NCBI RefSeq assembly: GCF_902506425.1
Contig: NZ_LR732504.1
Coordinates: 62,001 to 126,000, forward strand
Direction: 5' to 3'
Source of the DNA: Novosphingobium sp. 9U
Lineage (GTDB): Bacteria > Pseudomonadota > Alphaproteobacteria > Sphingomonadales > Sphingomonadaceae
Length of the DNA stretch: 64,000 nucleotides
The position numbers were made by a program, and so were the translations under genes. The notes beneath the pieces are model-generated. The model made no database searches, was not told where the DNA came from, and worked only from the letters and a program-made list of their open reading frames with translations. Shown one piece after another: positions 46,501 to 56,435 of the stretch; the stretch's first letter is position 1, and each line of letters starts with the position of its first letter.

Positions 46501-48909
46501 TCAGTTCACGAAGACCGGGCCTTGCGCGAACACATCGCGCGCGAGCCAGGAACTGCCTTGCGCCTCGATCCGAGTGTCGCCCCACCAGTCGGCATCGGAC
46601 GCCGGCTGCCGCTTGCCGAACAGCACGCCGCCGAGCCGCACTGCGACGGCGCAGACTACCGTCTCGTCTCCGTGCGCACGGGTGAAAGCAACGACATGCT
46701 CCGCGCGCTCGCCGGCGACGGCTACAGGCTCGTAGCCACCATCACGCAAGGCGGCATTGCCATTGCGCAACGCGAGCAGCCTGGCGACGAGGCGCAGCTT
46801 GCCAGCCTCGCCCTGCCCGTCATCCCCAGCAAGCAGGTCACGGCGGCGGGCGTAGTCGACCGGCCGGCGATTGTCGGGATCGACCATCGAGAAGTCGAAT
46901 AGCTCGCAACCCTGGTAGGTGTCGGGCACTCCGGGCATCAGGAAGTGCAGCGCCGTCTGCGCCAATGTGTTCGCCAGCGCCGGCGCCGAGAGATCGTCCA
47001 TGAAGGCGGCCAAGTCCTCGCGGAAGGCGGCGCCGGCTCCCTCCGTCAGCAGCAGAGTGGCGAGCGCATGGCAGCGCGCCTCGTAGTCCTCGTCGGGTGC
47101 TTCCCATGAGGAGCGCAGCTTGGCTTCGCGCAGAGCCTTGCGCTGCCAATCATGCACGCGCTCCAGCAAGCTCGCGTCGTTAGGCTGCCAGGATCCGACC
47201 AGCGTCTGGAACAGCAGATAGGCGTCCCCGGCGTCGACGAGCGGCCCATGCTCGGCTGCGACGGCAAGCCAACCCCTGACCCGCTGCTCCCATACGTCCG
47301 GGACCGCGCTGAGCATCGCCAGCCGGGCACGCGCATCCTCGCCGCGCTTGTGGTCGTGCGTCGCCGTGGCGAGCATCGCATGCGGCGTGCGCGCGGCACG
47401 CTCGCGCATCTCGGCGTGGAACTGCGCAAGATCGCAGGCGAAGTGCTCTGGCTCGAAGCCGACGTCGTTGGCCGAGAGGAGCACGCCGTGGCGGTAGAAG
47501 GCGGTGTCCTCCACGCCCTTCGCGGCGATCGGCGCGGAGAGTTGCTGGAAGCGCCGCACGGCGTCGGCCGCAGGTTCACCGCCCTTTCCCGCCAGCCAGC
47601 CGAGCACTGCGTCCAGCACCGGCACTTCGCCCGGCGGCATGAGCGGCAATGCCGCCTCGCGCGCGGAAGCCCGGATCGGCGCATCGGCATCGGGCGCGCC
47701 CAGGCCGGTCGCGTAAGTGCGGTAGACCGGAAAAACCCAGAGCAACCGCTCGATGGCGCGGCGCAGCATGCCACGCGTGATCCAGCTATGGTCGGAGCTG
47801 CCCTGCGCCAGAGTGTAGAAGCTCTCCACGCAAGCCGCCAGCTGGCCTTCAAACTGCCACGCCAGCAAGTCCTGCCGCGCGGGCACCGCCTCGTCTTCGA
47901 AGGCCGCGCTGCGACCGCCGATCTCCTCCCAGAGCTGACCGAGGGGTGCCTGACCGGCAGGCTCGTGGAGCACCTCGGACACCTGGCGCATGAAATCGTA
48001 GCCGCTGGTGCCATCGATCTGCCAGTCGGTGGCGAAAGGCTCGTCGCCGGCGAGAATTTTCTCGACCACGATATAGGCAGGCCGGTCGGACGCGATACCG
48101 TCGAAGCGGGCGCGCAGTGTGCGGCAGTAGCCGGCAGGATCGGTGAGGCCATCGACATGGTCCACGCGCACGCCGTCGATCAGCCCGCGCCGGAACAAGT
48201 CGAAGTAGAGCGCGTGGGTGCGTTCGAACACGGCCGGATCCTCGATCCGCACGCCGGCCAGTTCGTTGATCGAGAAGAAGCGCCGCCAGTTCAGCTCGTC
48301 ATTTGCCGCACGCCAGTAGAGCAGCCGGTAGTGCTGGCGATCGAGCACTTGCGCGATCTCCCCGGCTGAGAACACAGCGTTCGGATCGGCTTGGTGAACC
48401 GGGTCGTCAGCCCGGATCGGGTAGGTCGCTCCGCCGTAGAGCTGCACGCCCAAGCGGTCGCCATGCCGCACCAGCTGGATCGCGCCATCGGCCAGCGCCT
48501 CGTCCAGCGGCGTGCCGAGCACCGGCAGGGCTACGCGCTCGCGCCAGTCGATGTCGAACACCGGCGCATACTCGCTGGTCTGCCCATGCTCCAGCACGTC
48601 CAGCCACCAGGCGTTCTCGTCGCCGGCGACGCCCATGTGGTTGGGCACGATGTCGATGATCAGCCCCAGCCCGTGCCGCTTCAGCGCGGCGACCAAGCTG
48701 AGCAGGCCCGCTTCGCCGCCCAGTTCCGGGTTGATGCGGGTGGGATCGATCACGTCGTAGCCGTGCGTCGATCCGCTCGCCGCCGCAGTGATCGGTGAGG
48801 CATAGAGGTGGCTGACGCCGAGATCGGCGAGGTAGGGCACCACCGCCTCGGCATCGGCGAAGGTGAAATCCTGGTGGAGTTGCAGGCGGTAGGTCGCTGT
48901 CGGCTTCAT
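46501..48909 (-). CDS. treY: maltooligosyltrehalose synthase
   Basis: The 802-residue GH13 enzyme isomerises the reducing-end glucose of maltodextrins to an alpha-1,1-linked trehalosyl end. The N-terminus TATYRLQLHQDFTFADAEAVVPYLADLGVSHLYASP is diagnostic of TreY. Catalytic GH13 segments are DGVRVDHVDGL, VVEKIL and ATATHDHKRGEDARAR. The ATG at 48909 overlaps the malQ stop by 4 nt. It is the last gene of the glgX-treZ-malQ-treY operon. Confidence 0.96.
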   Translation of the reverse strand: MKPTATYRLQLHQDFTFADAEAVVPYLADLGVSHLYASPITAAASGSTHGYDVIDPTRINPELGGEAGLLSLVAALKRHGLGLIIDIVPNHMGVAGDENAWWLDVLEHGQTSEYAPVFDIDWRERVALPVLGTPLDEALADGAIQLVRHGDRLGVQLYGGATYPIRADDPVHQADPNAVFSAGEIAQVLDRQHYRLLYWRAANDELNWRRFFSINELAGVRIEDPAVFERTHALYFDLFRRGLIDGVRVDHVDGLTDPAGYCRTLRARFDGIASDRPAYIVVEKILAGDEPFATDWQIDGTSGYDFMRQVSEVLHEPAGQAPLGQLWEEIGGRSAAFEDEAVPARQDLLAWQFEGQLAACVESFYTLAQGSSDHSWITRGMLRRAIERLLWVFPVYRTYATGLGAPDADAPIRASAREAALPLMPPGEVPVLDAVLGWLAGKGGEPAADAVRRFQQLSAPIAAKGVEDTAFYRHGVLLSANDVGFEPEHFACDLAQFHAEMRERAARTPHAMLATATHDHKRGEDARARLAMLSAVPDVWEQRVRGWLAVAAEHGPLVDAGDAYLLFQTLVGSWQPNDASLLERVHDWQRKALREAKLRSSWEAPDEDYEARCHALATLLLTEGAGAAFREDLAAFMDDLSAPALANTLAQTALHFLMPGVPDTYQGCELFDFSMVDPDNRRPVDYARRRDLLAGDDGQGEAGKLRLVARLLALRNGNAALRDGGYEPVAVAGERAEHVVAFTRAHGDETVVCAVAVRLGGVLFGKRQPASDADWWGDTRIEAQGSSWLARDVFAQGPVFVN

Positions 48910-50864
48910 GCCCGCCGCGCCTCGATCAAGGCCGCCAGGCGGCGCGCCGTGGCGGGCTCGGCGAGCAGATCGGCGAGCGGACCGGACAGGCGGCGGCGCC
49001 AGTTGGGATGTTCGTCGATGGTGCCGGGCAAGTTGGGCTGCTCCTCCAGGCCGAGCAGGTCTTCCAGCGGGATGATCGCGAGCACGCTGGGCGTGCGGCC
49101 CATCTGCACGATGGCCGCTTCCACGACCGGCGCGGGTGTGTCGGCGGAGGGCTGCGGCGTGCCGCTGCCGATCGCGGACCAGAGTGCCGAGCGGTCGGCC
49201 ATGCGTTGTGTCTCCTCGTTGTGCCAATTGCCGCGTGCGAGGCGGCGGTTCCAGCCGATGTCGCGGCCGGTCCACCATCCCGCGACGGTCGCGGTGTCGT
49301 GCGTGCCGGTCATGGCGATGGCCTGCGCCGGAAAGTCCTCTGCAGGGGCGAAACCGTTCCCGTTGCGCTCGAACCAGAGCACGCGCATGCCCAGGATGCC
49401 CTTGTCGGTGACCGGCTCCACGAAGCCGGGTGGGCGCGTGCCGAGATCCTCGCCGATGACGACGGCACCCGCGCGGTGGGATTCCAGCGCGATGATGCGC
49501 AGCATGTCGGCGAAGGGATAGCTGAGGTACGCGCCCTCGCTCGCGAGTCGGCCCTCCGGCACCACCCACAGGCGGGCGAGACCGAACGCATGGTCGATCC
49601 GCACGCCGCCAGCGTGGCGCAGCGCCGCGCGCAAGGTGGCGATCCACGGCGCAAAGCCGCTTTGCCGCAGGTCTTGCGGCGAAAACCCGGTCAGCGCCCA
49701 GTTCTGCCCGTCGGGTCCGAGCGGATCGGGCGGAGCGCCGATCGTCAGGCCGGTCAGCATCGTGCCCTGCAAGGCCCAGGCATCGCTACCCGCCGGGTCG
49801 ATCCCGACAGCAAGATCGGCGATGAGGCCGATCGCCATGCCGCCCGACTTCGCCTCGCCCTGCACCGCCGCCAGCGAGCGTTCGGCGAGCCACTGCGCGA
49901 AGAGGTGAAACGCGATTTCTTCTGTCTGCTCGGTAGCAAAGCCAGCGATGCCCGGTGCTTCGGGATGCGCGTAGTCTGCAGGCCACTTGCGCCAGTCCCT
50001 CTCGTCCAAGTGGAGCGACAAAGCGTCGAACACGGCCTGCCGGTGAAGAGCAGATCCTTGCCTCTCGGACCAGGCATCTATCTCCTGCCGCTGCTCGGGC
50101 GTGAGGTCAGCGAAGGCGCGGCGCAGTTCGCGCTGCCGGCTCGCGAGGCCACTCGGCCAGTCGATCAGTTCCTGCTCCTTCTGGTCCGATAATCCTGCGT
50201 CGGCAGTGGAAGTATCGACCAGCATGGCGTTGAGGAACAACCGGCTCGAGGGGGAGTAAGGGTAGAAGCTTGTCCCGCCAGATAGCAGTGCGTGGACCGG
50301 GCTGATCGCCACGGCATCCGCGCCGCGCGCCGCAAACAGGCGCACCGCTTCGCGCAAGTCGGCGAAGGTGCCGTAAGGTGCGGGGCGCTCATGCAGCGAG
50401 GGGATCTGGATGGCGGTGCCCCAGAGGCGCTTCCTCGCGACGCCCGGCAAGTCGGCGGGGAGCAGGCAACGCGGCGGCGCCACGGCGAGCACCAGTGCGT
50501 GCTCGCCGATCTGCAAGCGATGATACCCGGGCTCGGCAATCGGCGGCAGGACGCCGCGCACGATCGGCAGTGACCGGCGCTCGCCCTGTTCCATCGTGAG
50601 CTCGGCGGCTTCAGCTGCCGCGAGCGATGCGGGCAGCGCCAGCGGGGCGTCGATATCGACCGAAAGGAACGCGGGCGGCCGGCTCATCTCTTCGCTGAGC
50701 GCGGCCACACTGGCGCTTGCCGCGTCGTCGTCATCGGCCTGATAACCCAGCGCAGCGAGCACGGCGGCAAGCGCATCATCGGAGACGACCTGGTCACGCC
50801 CGTCGGCATCCTGCCAGGTTCGCGCGACGCCAGCCGCTGCAGCCAGGGCGTGCAGCTGGCTCAA
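48906..50864 (-). CDS. malQ: 4-alpha-glucanotransferase (amylomaltase)
   Basis: The 652-residue GH77 enzyme disproportionates maltodextrins, lengthening short chains for TreY. GH77 motifs are GVRIDHAFGLARLW, VIGEDLGTRPPGF and MTGTHDTATVAGWW. The start is TTG overlapping the treZ stop (TTGA), which gives translational coupling; no internal ATG fits the family start as well. The N-terminal 150 residues form the extra beta-rich domain of MalQ. Confidence 0.93.
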   Translation of the reverse strand: MSQLHALAAAAGVARTWQDADGRDQVVSDDALAAVLAALGYQADDDDAASASVAALSEEMSRPPAFLSVDIDAPLALPASLAAAEAAELTMEQGERRSLPIVRGVLPPIAEPGYHRLQIGEHALVLAVAPPRCLLPADLPGVARKRLWGTAIQIPSLHERPAPYGTFADLREAVRLFAARGADAVAISPVHALLSGGTSFYPYSPSSRLFLNAMLVDTSTADAGLSDQKEQELIDWPSGLASRQRELRRAFADLTPEQRQEIDAWSERQGSALHRQAVFDALSLHLDERDWRKWPADYAHPEAPGIAGFATEQTEEIAFHLFAQWLAERSLAAVQGEAKSGGMAIGLIADLAVGIDPAGSDAWALQGTMLTGLTIGAPPDPLGPDGQNWALTGFSPQDLRQSGFAPWIATLRAALRHAGGVRIDHAFGLARLWVVPEGRLASEGAYLSYPFADMLRIIALESHRAGAVVIGEDLGTRPPGFVEPVTDKGILGMRVLWFERNGNGFAPAEDFPAQAIAMTGTHDTATVAGWWTGRDIGWNRRLARGNWHNEETQRMADRSALWSAIGSGTPQPSADTPAPVVEAAIVQMGRTPSVLAIIPLEDLLGLEEQPNLPGTIDEHPNWRRRLSGPLADLLAEPATARRLAALIEARRA

Positions 50865-52564
50865 GCGGGAGCGAGCCGGGCGACGAACCGCCCGCCCTCG
50901 GCATGGATGATCTCGCCCGGCGCTTCAGGCAGTTCACCCGCTTGGTCGCCCAGATCGATGGTGATGGTCAGCACCGCGCCATCGCCCATGGTCCATGATG
51001 CCGTGACTGCCGCCTCGCCGATCGCCTCCGCGCCGATCGCCTTTGCGCCGACAAGGCGCGGAACGATGTGCTGCGTGCGCAAGGCGATGAGATTGCGGTA
51101 CAGCGCCTCCCACTCGCCCGCATCCGGACCGGGCTGAGGACGCGAGGCGGTAAAGGTGCTCTCCGCATTGGGATCGGGAATTCGGGCGCGTGCGGCCTCG
51201 TCGGCGAAGGCTGCGAACTTGGCGAACTCCTTGCGCCGCCCTTCGCGAACGGCATCGGCCAGTTCGTCATGAAAGTCGGTGAAGAACAGGAACGCGGTTT
51301 CGGACCCGCTCTCATCGCCCATGAACAGCAGAGGGATCTGCGGGCTGAGCAGCAGCAAGGCGGTGGCTGCGTGCAGCTTGTCGGCGCTGGTCAGCAGCGT
51401 CAGCCGCTCGCCCATGGCACGGTTGCCGACCTGGTCGTGGTTCTGCAGGAAGGCGACGAAGCTGCTGGGCGGCAAGTGCCCGCTCAGCGAGCCGCGGTGC
51501 TTGCCGTCCTGGTTCGCGGATGCCTCGCCCTGGTAGATGAAGCCGTCCGCCAGGCACCGGGAAAGGCGCTCGGCAGGGCGATCCGCGAAGTCGGTGTAGT
51601 AGGCGTCCGTCTCGCCGGTCAGCAAGACGTGCAAGACGTTGTGGAAGTCATCGTTCCACTGCGCGTCGTAGCGGCCGGGGGCGAGCCGGTCGGCTTCGTT
51701 GTGCTCGTTCTCCAGCACCAGATGGACGTGCCGGTCCGGCAAGGCCTCACGGATGTCCTGCGCCAGACTGTCCAGGAACGCGGGATTGCCGATCGCGTGC
51801 ACCGCATCGAAGCGCAGCCCGTCGAAGCGATAGTCGGTCAGCCACATCAGCGCGTTCTCGCGAAAGAACGCGGCGACCGCGGGCTCGTCGACAGCGACGG
51901 CTCCGCCCCATGGCGTGTCGACATCCGTGTGGAAGAAGCCGGGCGCATAGGCGCCAAGGTAATTACCGTCAGGGCCGAAGTGGTTGTAGACGACGTCCAG
52001 GAACACCATCAGCCCCAGGCCATGCGCGGTGTCGACCAATGCGCGCAACTCGTCTGGCGTGCCATAGCTTTCGGCCGGAGCGAAGGGCAGGACGCCATCG
52101 TAGCCCCAGTTGCGGGTGCCGGAAAAGGCGTTGATCGGCATCAGCTCGACCGCGGTGATGCCGAGCGCGGCGATCCGCTCCAACTCCTGCACGACACCGC
52201 TGAAGCCGCCAAGAACGCCGACGTGCAGCTCCTGCACAATCGTCTCTTCCCACGGACGCCCGCGCCAATCGGCGTGCTCCCACGCAAACGGCTCGGCATC
52301 GACCAAGACGCTCCAGCCGTGCACCCCGCCGCTCTGCGCGCGCGAGGCCGGGTCGGGCACGGCGAGCCCGTCGTCCAGCACGAAGCGATAGCGCGCACCT
52401 GGCGCCGCCGGCACTTCGGCCTCGAACACACCATGGTCTCGCGCGGTGAGAACGACCGGCGGCCGCCCCTCGATCTCCAGCTTCGGCGCGGTCTGCGCAG
52501 GAGCCCAGAGTTGGAAGTGCCACAAGCCCGGAGCGGCCTTGCGTGGCCCCCACCACTTCGTCAC
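50861..52564 (-). CDS. treZ: maltooligosyltrehalose trehalohydrolase
   Basis: The 567-residue GH13 enzyme releases free trehalose from maltooligosyltrehalose. It begins KWWGPRKAAPGLWHFQLWAPAQ (carbohydrate-binding N-terminal domain). It has the catalytic sites DGLRFDAVHAI, LVLENEHNEAD and FLQNHDQVGNR and the substrate loop NHFGPDGNYLGAYAPGFF typical of TreZ. The start is GTG overlapping the glgX stop (GTGA). Confidence 0.96.
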   Translation of the reverse strand: MTKWWGPRKAAPGLWHFQLWAPAQTAPKLEIEGRPPVVLTARDHGVFEAEVPAAPGARYRFVLDDGLAVPDPASRAQSGGVHGWSVLVDAEPFAWEHADWRGRPWEETIVQELHVGVLGGFSGVVQELERIAALGITAVELMPINAFSGTRNWGYDGVLPFAPAESYGTPDELRALVDTAHGLGLMVFLDVVYNHFGPDGNYLGAYAPGFFHTDVDTPWGGAVAVDEPAVAAFFRENALMWLTDYRFDGLRFDAVHAIGNPAFLDSLAQDIREALPDRHVHLVLENEHNEADRLAPGRYDAQWNDDFHNVLHVLLTGETDAYYTDFADRPAERLSRCLADGFIYQGEASANQDGKHRGSLSGHLPPSSFVAFLQNHDQVGNRAMGERLTLLTSADKLHAATALLLLSPQIPLLFMGDESGSETAFLFFTDFHDELADAVREGRRKEFAKFAAFADEAARARIPDPNAESTFTASRPQPGPDAGEWEALYRNLIALRTQHIVPRLVGAKAIGAEAIGEAAVTASWTMGDGAVLTITIDLGDQAGELPEAPGEIIHAEGGRFVARLAPA

Positions 52565-54681
52565 TGCGCGAACTCCGAGACGGAGCGGATCAGCGCCGCG
52601 CTGTGCGAGGCGAGCGTGTACTCGCCGCCGATCTCCTTGTCGGCCACATCGGGGCGAGAGCTGTCGACCAGCAGGGTTCGGGCGGCAACGGCGGTCGTGA
52701 GCGTGAAGGAGACGGGGTCATCACTGGCGTTGAGCAGCAGGTTGATCGCCTCCACCGAGCCATCCTCCAGGCGTGTCGCTCGGCGCATCGAGAGCGCGCG
52801 GCCTTCGGGGTTCTGCCAGTCCTCCGGGGACAGTTGCTGGCCGCGCTCGTCCCACCACTCGACATCGTTGATGCCCTCACCCGGTGAGTCTTGGCCGTAG
52901 AGGAACACCTCGCTGCGCAGAACCTCGTACTGCTTGCGCAGGGCGATCAGCCGCGACGTGAAGGCGTTGAGCGCAGCGCCTTCCTCGCTGTCGAGCAGCG
53001 ACCAGTCCATCCAGCTGATCGCGTTGTCCTGGCAGTAGGCATTGTTGTTGCCCCCCTGGGTGCGTCCGAACTCGTCGCCCGCCACCAGCATCGGCGTGCC
53101 CAGCGATGCGAGCAGCGTCGTCAGCATCGAGCGCTGGACCTTGGCCCGGGTTTCCTTGATGCCCTGATCCTCGGTCGGACCTTCGGCGCCCCAGTTGCGT
53201 GAGAGATTGTTGTCGTGACCGTCGCGATTGTCCTCGCCGTTCGCCTCGTTGTGGCGCTCTTCGTAGGAGACCAGGTCGGCCAGCGTAAAGCCGTCATGGC
53301 TGGTGAGGAAGTTGACGCTCGCCCAGGGCCGCCGCGCTCGCCGGTCGAACAAGTCGCCCGAGCCCGAGAGCCGCGCCGCCAGATCGGCGCGCGTTCCCGC
53401 GTCGCCGCGCCAGAAGCGGCGGGTGGTGTCGCGGAACTTGTCGTTCCACTCGGCGAACCCGGGCGGGAAGTTGCCCAGCTGATAACCGCCCATGCCCACG
53501 TCCCACGGCTCGGTAATGAGCTTCAGCCGCCCGAGGATCGGATCCTGGCGCAGCACGTGGAAGAAGGCGGCATTGGGATCGAAGCCGTAGTCGGTCCGCC
53601 CCAGGGTCAGCCCCAGGTCGAAGCGGAAGCCGTCGATGCCGTACGATGTGGCCCAATGCCGCAGCGAGTCCGCTACCATCTGGATCACACGCGGATGCGT
53701 CAGGTTGAAGGTGTTGCCGGTGCCGGTGTCATTCAGGCAATAGCGCTTGTCGTCGGGCAGCAGGCGGTAATAGGTCGCGTTATCGAGCCCGCGCCAGCTG
53801 AGCGTCGGGCCCAGCTCCGAGCCCTCGCAGCTATGATTGTAGACGACGTCGAGGATCACCTCGATCCCCGCAGCGTGCAGGCGGCGCACCGCGACACGCA
53901 GCTCGTCCTGCGTGGACTCGTCGGCGAAGTAGCTGGGTTCGGGCGTGAAAAAGTTGAGAGTGTTGTAACCCCAATAATTGCGCAGGCCCTTCTCCTGCAG
54001 GAAGCGGTCCTGCGTGAAGGCATGGATTGGCAGCAGCTCCAGCGCGGTGACGCCCAGGCGCTTCAAGTGGTCGATGACCTTGGGGTGGGCGAGGCCGGCA
54101 AAGGTGCCGCGCTCCTGCGGCGGCGCTTCCTCCAGCAGCTTGGTCAGGCCCTTGGCATGGGCCTCGTAGATCACCGTCTCGGACCAGGGCGTGTTGGGGC
54201 GGCGATCTTCCGACCAGTCGAAGAAATCGTGCGTCACTACTGCCTTGGGCATCGCGGGCGCAGAGTCGCGTTTGTCGAAGCCGAGGTCGGCGCGGCGGCT
54301 GCGCAAGGGATAGGCGTGCAGCACGTCGTTCCAGCGGATGTTGCCGGCCAGCCGCCGGGCATAGGGATCGAGCAGCAGCTTGTTGGGATTGAAGCGGTGA
54401 CCCTGTTCCGGCTCGTAAGGACCATAGGCGCGATAGCCGTAGGTCAACCCTGGTCGCGCGTTCGGGAGATAGCCGTGCCACACCTCGTCGGTGCACTCGG
54501 GCAAGGCGAAGCGCCCGACCTCGCGCTTGCCCGCGGGATCGAACAGGCACAGCTCGATTTTTTCAGCATGCGCGGAGAAGATGGCGAAGTTGACGCCAAG
54601 ACCATCAAAGGTGGCGCCGAGCGGGTAGGGTCTGCCGCTCTCGAGGCGATCGGGAAGAAGGCTCAAGTGTGCTCCGTGCAT
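52561..54681 (-). CDS. glgX: glycogen debranching enzyme
   Basis: The 706-residue GH13 (isoamylase-type) debranching enzyme removes alpha-1,6 branches from glycogen or branched dextrin, supplying linear chains for MalQ/TreY. Visible elements are LGATFDGLGVNFAIFSAHA (CBM48), VVYNHSCEGSELGPTLSWRGLDN, GFRFDLGLTL (nucleophile Asp), LITEPWD (acid/base Glu) and LTSHDGFTLADL. The ATG at 54681 is taken as start; a TTG 13 codons upstream is possible. The ribosome site is weak. It is the first gene of the trehalose operon, 94 nt after tonB on the same strand. Confidence 0.94.
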   Translation of the reverse strand: MHGAHLSLLPDRLESGRPYPLGATFDGLGVNFAIFSAHAEKIELCLFDPAGKREVGRFALPECTDEVWHGYLPNARPGLTYGYRAYGPYEPEQGHRFNPNKLLLDPYARRLAGNIRWNDVLHAYPLRSRRADLGFDKRDSAPAMPKAVVTHDFFDWSEDRRPNTPWSETVIYEAHAKGLTKLLEEAPPQERGTFAGLAHPKVIDHLKRLGVTALELLPIHAFTQDRFLQEKGLRNYWGYNTLNFFTPEPSYFADESTQDELRVAVRRLHAAGIEVILDVVYNHSCEGSELGPTLSWRGLDNATYYRLLPDDKRYCLNDTGTGNTFNLTHPRVIQMVADSLRHWATSYGIDGFRFDLGLTLGRTDYGFDPNAAFFHVLRQDPILGRLKLITEPWDVGMGGYQLGNFPPGFAEWNDKFRDTTRRFWRGDAGTRADLAARLSGSGDLFDRRARRPWASVNFLTSHDGFTLADLVSYEERHNEANGEDNRDGHDNNLSRNWGAEGPTEDQGIKETRAKVQRSMLTTLLASLGTPMLVAGDEFGRTQGGNNNAYCQDNAISWMDWSLLDSEEGAALNAFTSRLIALRKQYEVLRSEVFLYGQDSPGEGINDVEWWDERGQQLSPEDWQNPEGRALSMRRATRLEDGSVEAINLLLNASDDPVSFTLTTAVAARTLLVDSSRPDVADKEIGGEYTLASHSAALIRSVSEFAQ

Positions 54682-54775
54682 CTTTTTGGCTTGCGGCAGG
54701 GGAAATGCCCGCTGACGCAATTGGATGCAGAGATGCGCGCTCAGCTCACAATAAATCGTGCCTCAGCGCGCAAGA

Positions 54776-55564
54776 TCAGGCCTTGAGCACGAACGGGATG
54801 CTGACGATCCCGCGTACGGCCACGGCTGCGCCGTTGACCTTCTGCGGCGCCCAGCGCCAGCGCTTCACCGCAACGAGCGCGGCATTGTCGAGCAGCTGGC
54901 TGCCACTGCTGACCGCGATCTGGATATCGGAGACGCGCCCGTCTGGCCCGACCAGGAGGCGCAGCTTGACCGTGCCTTGCACCTTCTGCCGGCGCGCATC
55001 GATGGGGTAGGCCGGCGGCTTGGCCGAGATCACCTGGCTTGCCAGATCACCGCCGTCGATGGGCGCGCTCGGCGCTGGAGCAGCAGGCGCTGCGGCTGGA
55101 GCGGCGGGCGCCGCGATCACGGGTGCGACGGTGGCAGGCGGTTGTGCGGGCGGCGGCAGGTCCAGTGTCACCTGGGTCGGCCCAGGCGAGGGAAGCTGGA
55201 TCTTCGGCTGCGGCACAAAGGCCTGCTGCGGCTGCCGAACCGGCGCGTCGAGTTTCTGGGCGGGAGGCGGTGGCGGCGGCGTGGTCTCCAGCTCCTTCAT
55301 CGAGACGACCGTCAGGTGCGCCTGTTCCTTGTGCTGGGCTACGATGTTGAGCGTTGCGAGCGCGGCACCGATGGCAAGCAGGACGCCGGCCGATGCGAGG
55401 AAGGCGACGGGCCCGGACCGCCGCGACGGGCGGTACACGCCGCGCTCATACGCGGGCCCGCCCATCGCAGCCTCTCGCACGTCGGCAAGCGAGACCACCT
55501 CACCGCGCGTGACCGGCGTCGGTGCAGCCTGTGGTATCATTCGTGCCGATGCAAGCGTCGCCAT
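54776..55564 (-). CDS. tonB: energy transducer TonB
   Basis: The 262-residue TonB couples the proton-motive force to outer-membrane receptors. It has one membrane span (about residues 52-76, VAFLASAGVLLAIGAALATL), a Pro-rich periplasm-spanning region (PPPPPPAQKL to about residue 165) and the TonB C-terminal domain (AYPIDARRQKVQGTVKLRLLVGPDGRVSDIQIAVSSG). An aggag site precedes the ATG. No exbB/exbD are nearby. It diverges from the PepSY operon, with a Fur-like dyad between, so iron control is likely. Its transcript may run into glgX. Confidence 0.93.
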   Translation of the reverse strand: MATLASARMIPQAAPTPVTRGEVVSLADVREAAMGGPAYERGVYRPSRRSGPVAFLASAGVLLAIGAALATLNIVAQHKEQAHLTVVSMKELETTPPPPPPAQKLDAPVRQPQQAFVPQPKIQLPSPGPTQVTLDLPPPAQPPATVAPVIAAPAAPAAAPAAPAPSAPIDGGDLASQVISAKPPAYPIDARRQKVQGTVKLRLLVGPDGRVSDIQIAVSSGSQLLDNAALVAVKRWRWAPQKVNGAAVAVRGIVSIPFVLKA

Positions 55565-55596
55565 GAAAGCTCCTTCTCGAACGCAACAACCAAGCT

Positions 55597-55614
55597 ATTG
55601 CGAGTCATTCGCAT
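55597..55614. promoter_or_regulatory. Fur-like operator between tonB and the PepSY operon
   Basis: attgcgagtcattcgcat contains the perfect dyad TGCGA-N5-TCGCA at 55599-55613, like Fur-type boxes reported for proteobacteria (tgcgaatgattcgca type). It lies 33 nt upstream of tonB and 78 nt upstream of the PepSY gene. A 14-of-18 match in inverse orientation occurs before the siderophore receptor. Confidence 0.65.
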
Positions 55615-55691
55615 AGGCACTAAGGACCGTTCCGTCCAGAGCTAATGGAGCCTCTGGCCCCCGGTCTCCCACGGGACGGTTCCATCGCTCC

Positions 55692-56417
55692 ATGTTTCAT
55701 TCCAGTGGAAAGTCGCGCACGTTGGAAGCCGTCGAACTCGCCGAGCCTGCAGCAGCCCCGCGCAGCGCGACGCAGCCCGCCCGCACGCTGGCAGCGCCGC
55801 GCAAGAGCCGCAAGGTGCGCACCTTCTGGCTGAAGCAGCTGCACACCTGGCACTGGATCAGCGCGGCGATCTCGCTGGCGGCGATGCTGCTGTTCTCCGT
55901 GACCGGACTAACGCTGAACCACGCAGCTTCGATCGCCGCCGAACCGGTGGTCACGCAGAGCAACGGCCGGCTGCCGATGGCCTTGGTAGAAAGCCTGCCC
56001 AAGCCGGGCGACAGCCATGCCCCCCTGCCCGACCGCGTTGCCGCGGCCGTGGCCAAAGTGGTGCCACTCGACCCTGCGGGCTTTGCCGCGGACTGGTCGG
56101 ACGAAGGCGAAGTCTACGTCGCCATGCCCGGCCCCGGCCGCGATGCCTGGGTCAGCATCGACCGCACGACGGGCGCGGTCAGCGCGGAGCGCACCGAGCG
56201 AGGTTGGATTTCCTACGTCAACGACCTGCACAAGGGGCGCAACACCGGCTCGGCATGGTTCTGGTTCATCGACGTGTTTGCGGTCGCCTGCCTAGTTTTC
56301 ACGATCACCGGGCTGGTCCTGCTCCAGCTCCATTCCAAGCATCGCCCGGCGACCTGGCCGCTGGTCGGCCTCAGCCTCGCCATACCCGTCATCGTTGCCG
56401 TCTTCTTCATCCATTAA
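55692..56417 (+). CDS. PepSY-associated membrane protein (putative flavin/haem reductase subunit)
   Basis: A 241-residue inner-membrane protein of the PepSY-TM group. TM1 (about residues 55-75, after the His-rich LKQLHTWHWISAAISLAAMLL), a periplasmic PepSY-like domain (about 95-175, WSDEGEVYVAMPGPGRDAWVSIDRTTGAV), TM2 (WFWFIDVFAVACLVFTITGLVLL) and a last span. His residues flanking the spans (LHTWH, LHKG, LHSKH) could ligate haem, as in related ferric-reductase-like proteins. It starts the PepSY-DUF2271-DUF4198-apbE operon; I infer electron transfer across the membrane to a periplasmic flavoprotein. Confidence 0.82.
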   Translation: MFHSSGKSRTLEAVELAEPAAAPRSATQPARTLAAPRKSRKVRTFWLKQLHTWHWISAAISLAAMLLFSVTGLTLNHAASIAAEPVVTQSNGRLPMALVESLPKPGDSHAPLPDRVAAAVAKVVPLDPAGFAADWSDEGEVYVAMPGPGRDAWVSIDRTTGAVSAERTERGWISYVNDLHKGRNTGSAWFWFIDVFAVACLVFTITGLVLLQLHSKHRPATWPLVGLSLAIPVIVAVFFIH

Positions 56418-56435
56418 CGTAAAGGTTCGCCTCAG

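Noticed and set aside
46501..49647. 1048-residue frame joining treY to part of malQ
   Set aside because: Residues upstream of MKPTATYRLQ are malQ out of frame; TreY begins at the ATGA overlap.
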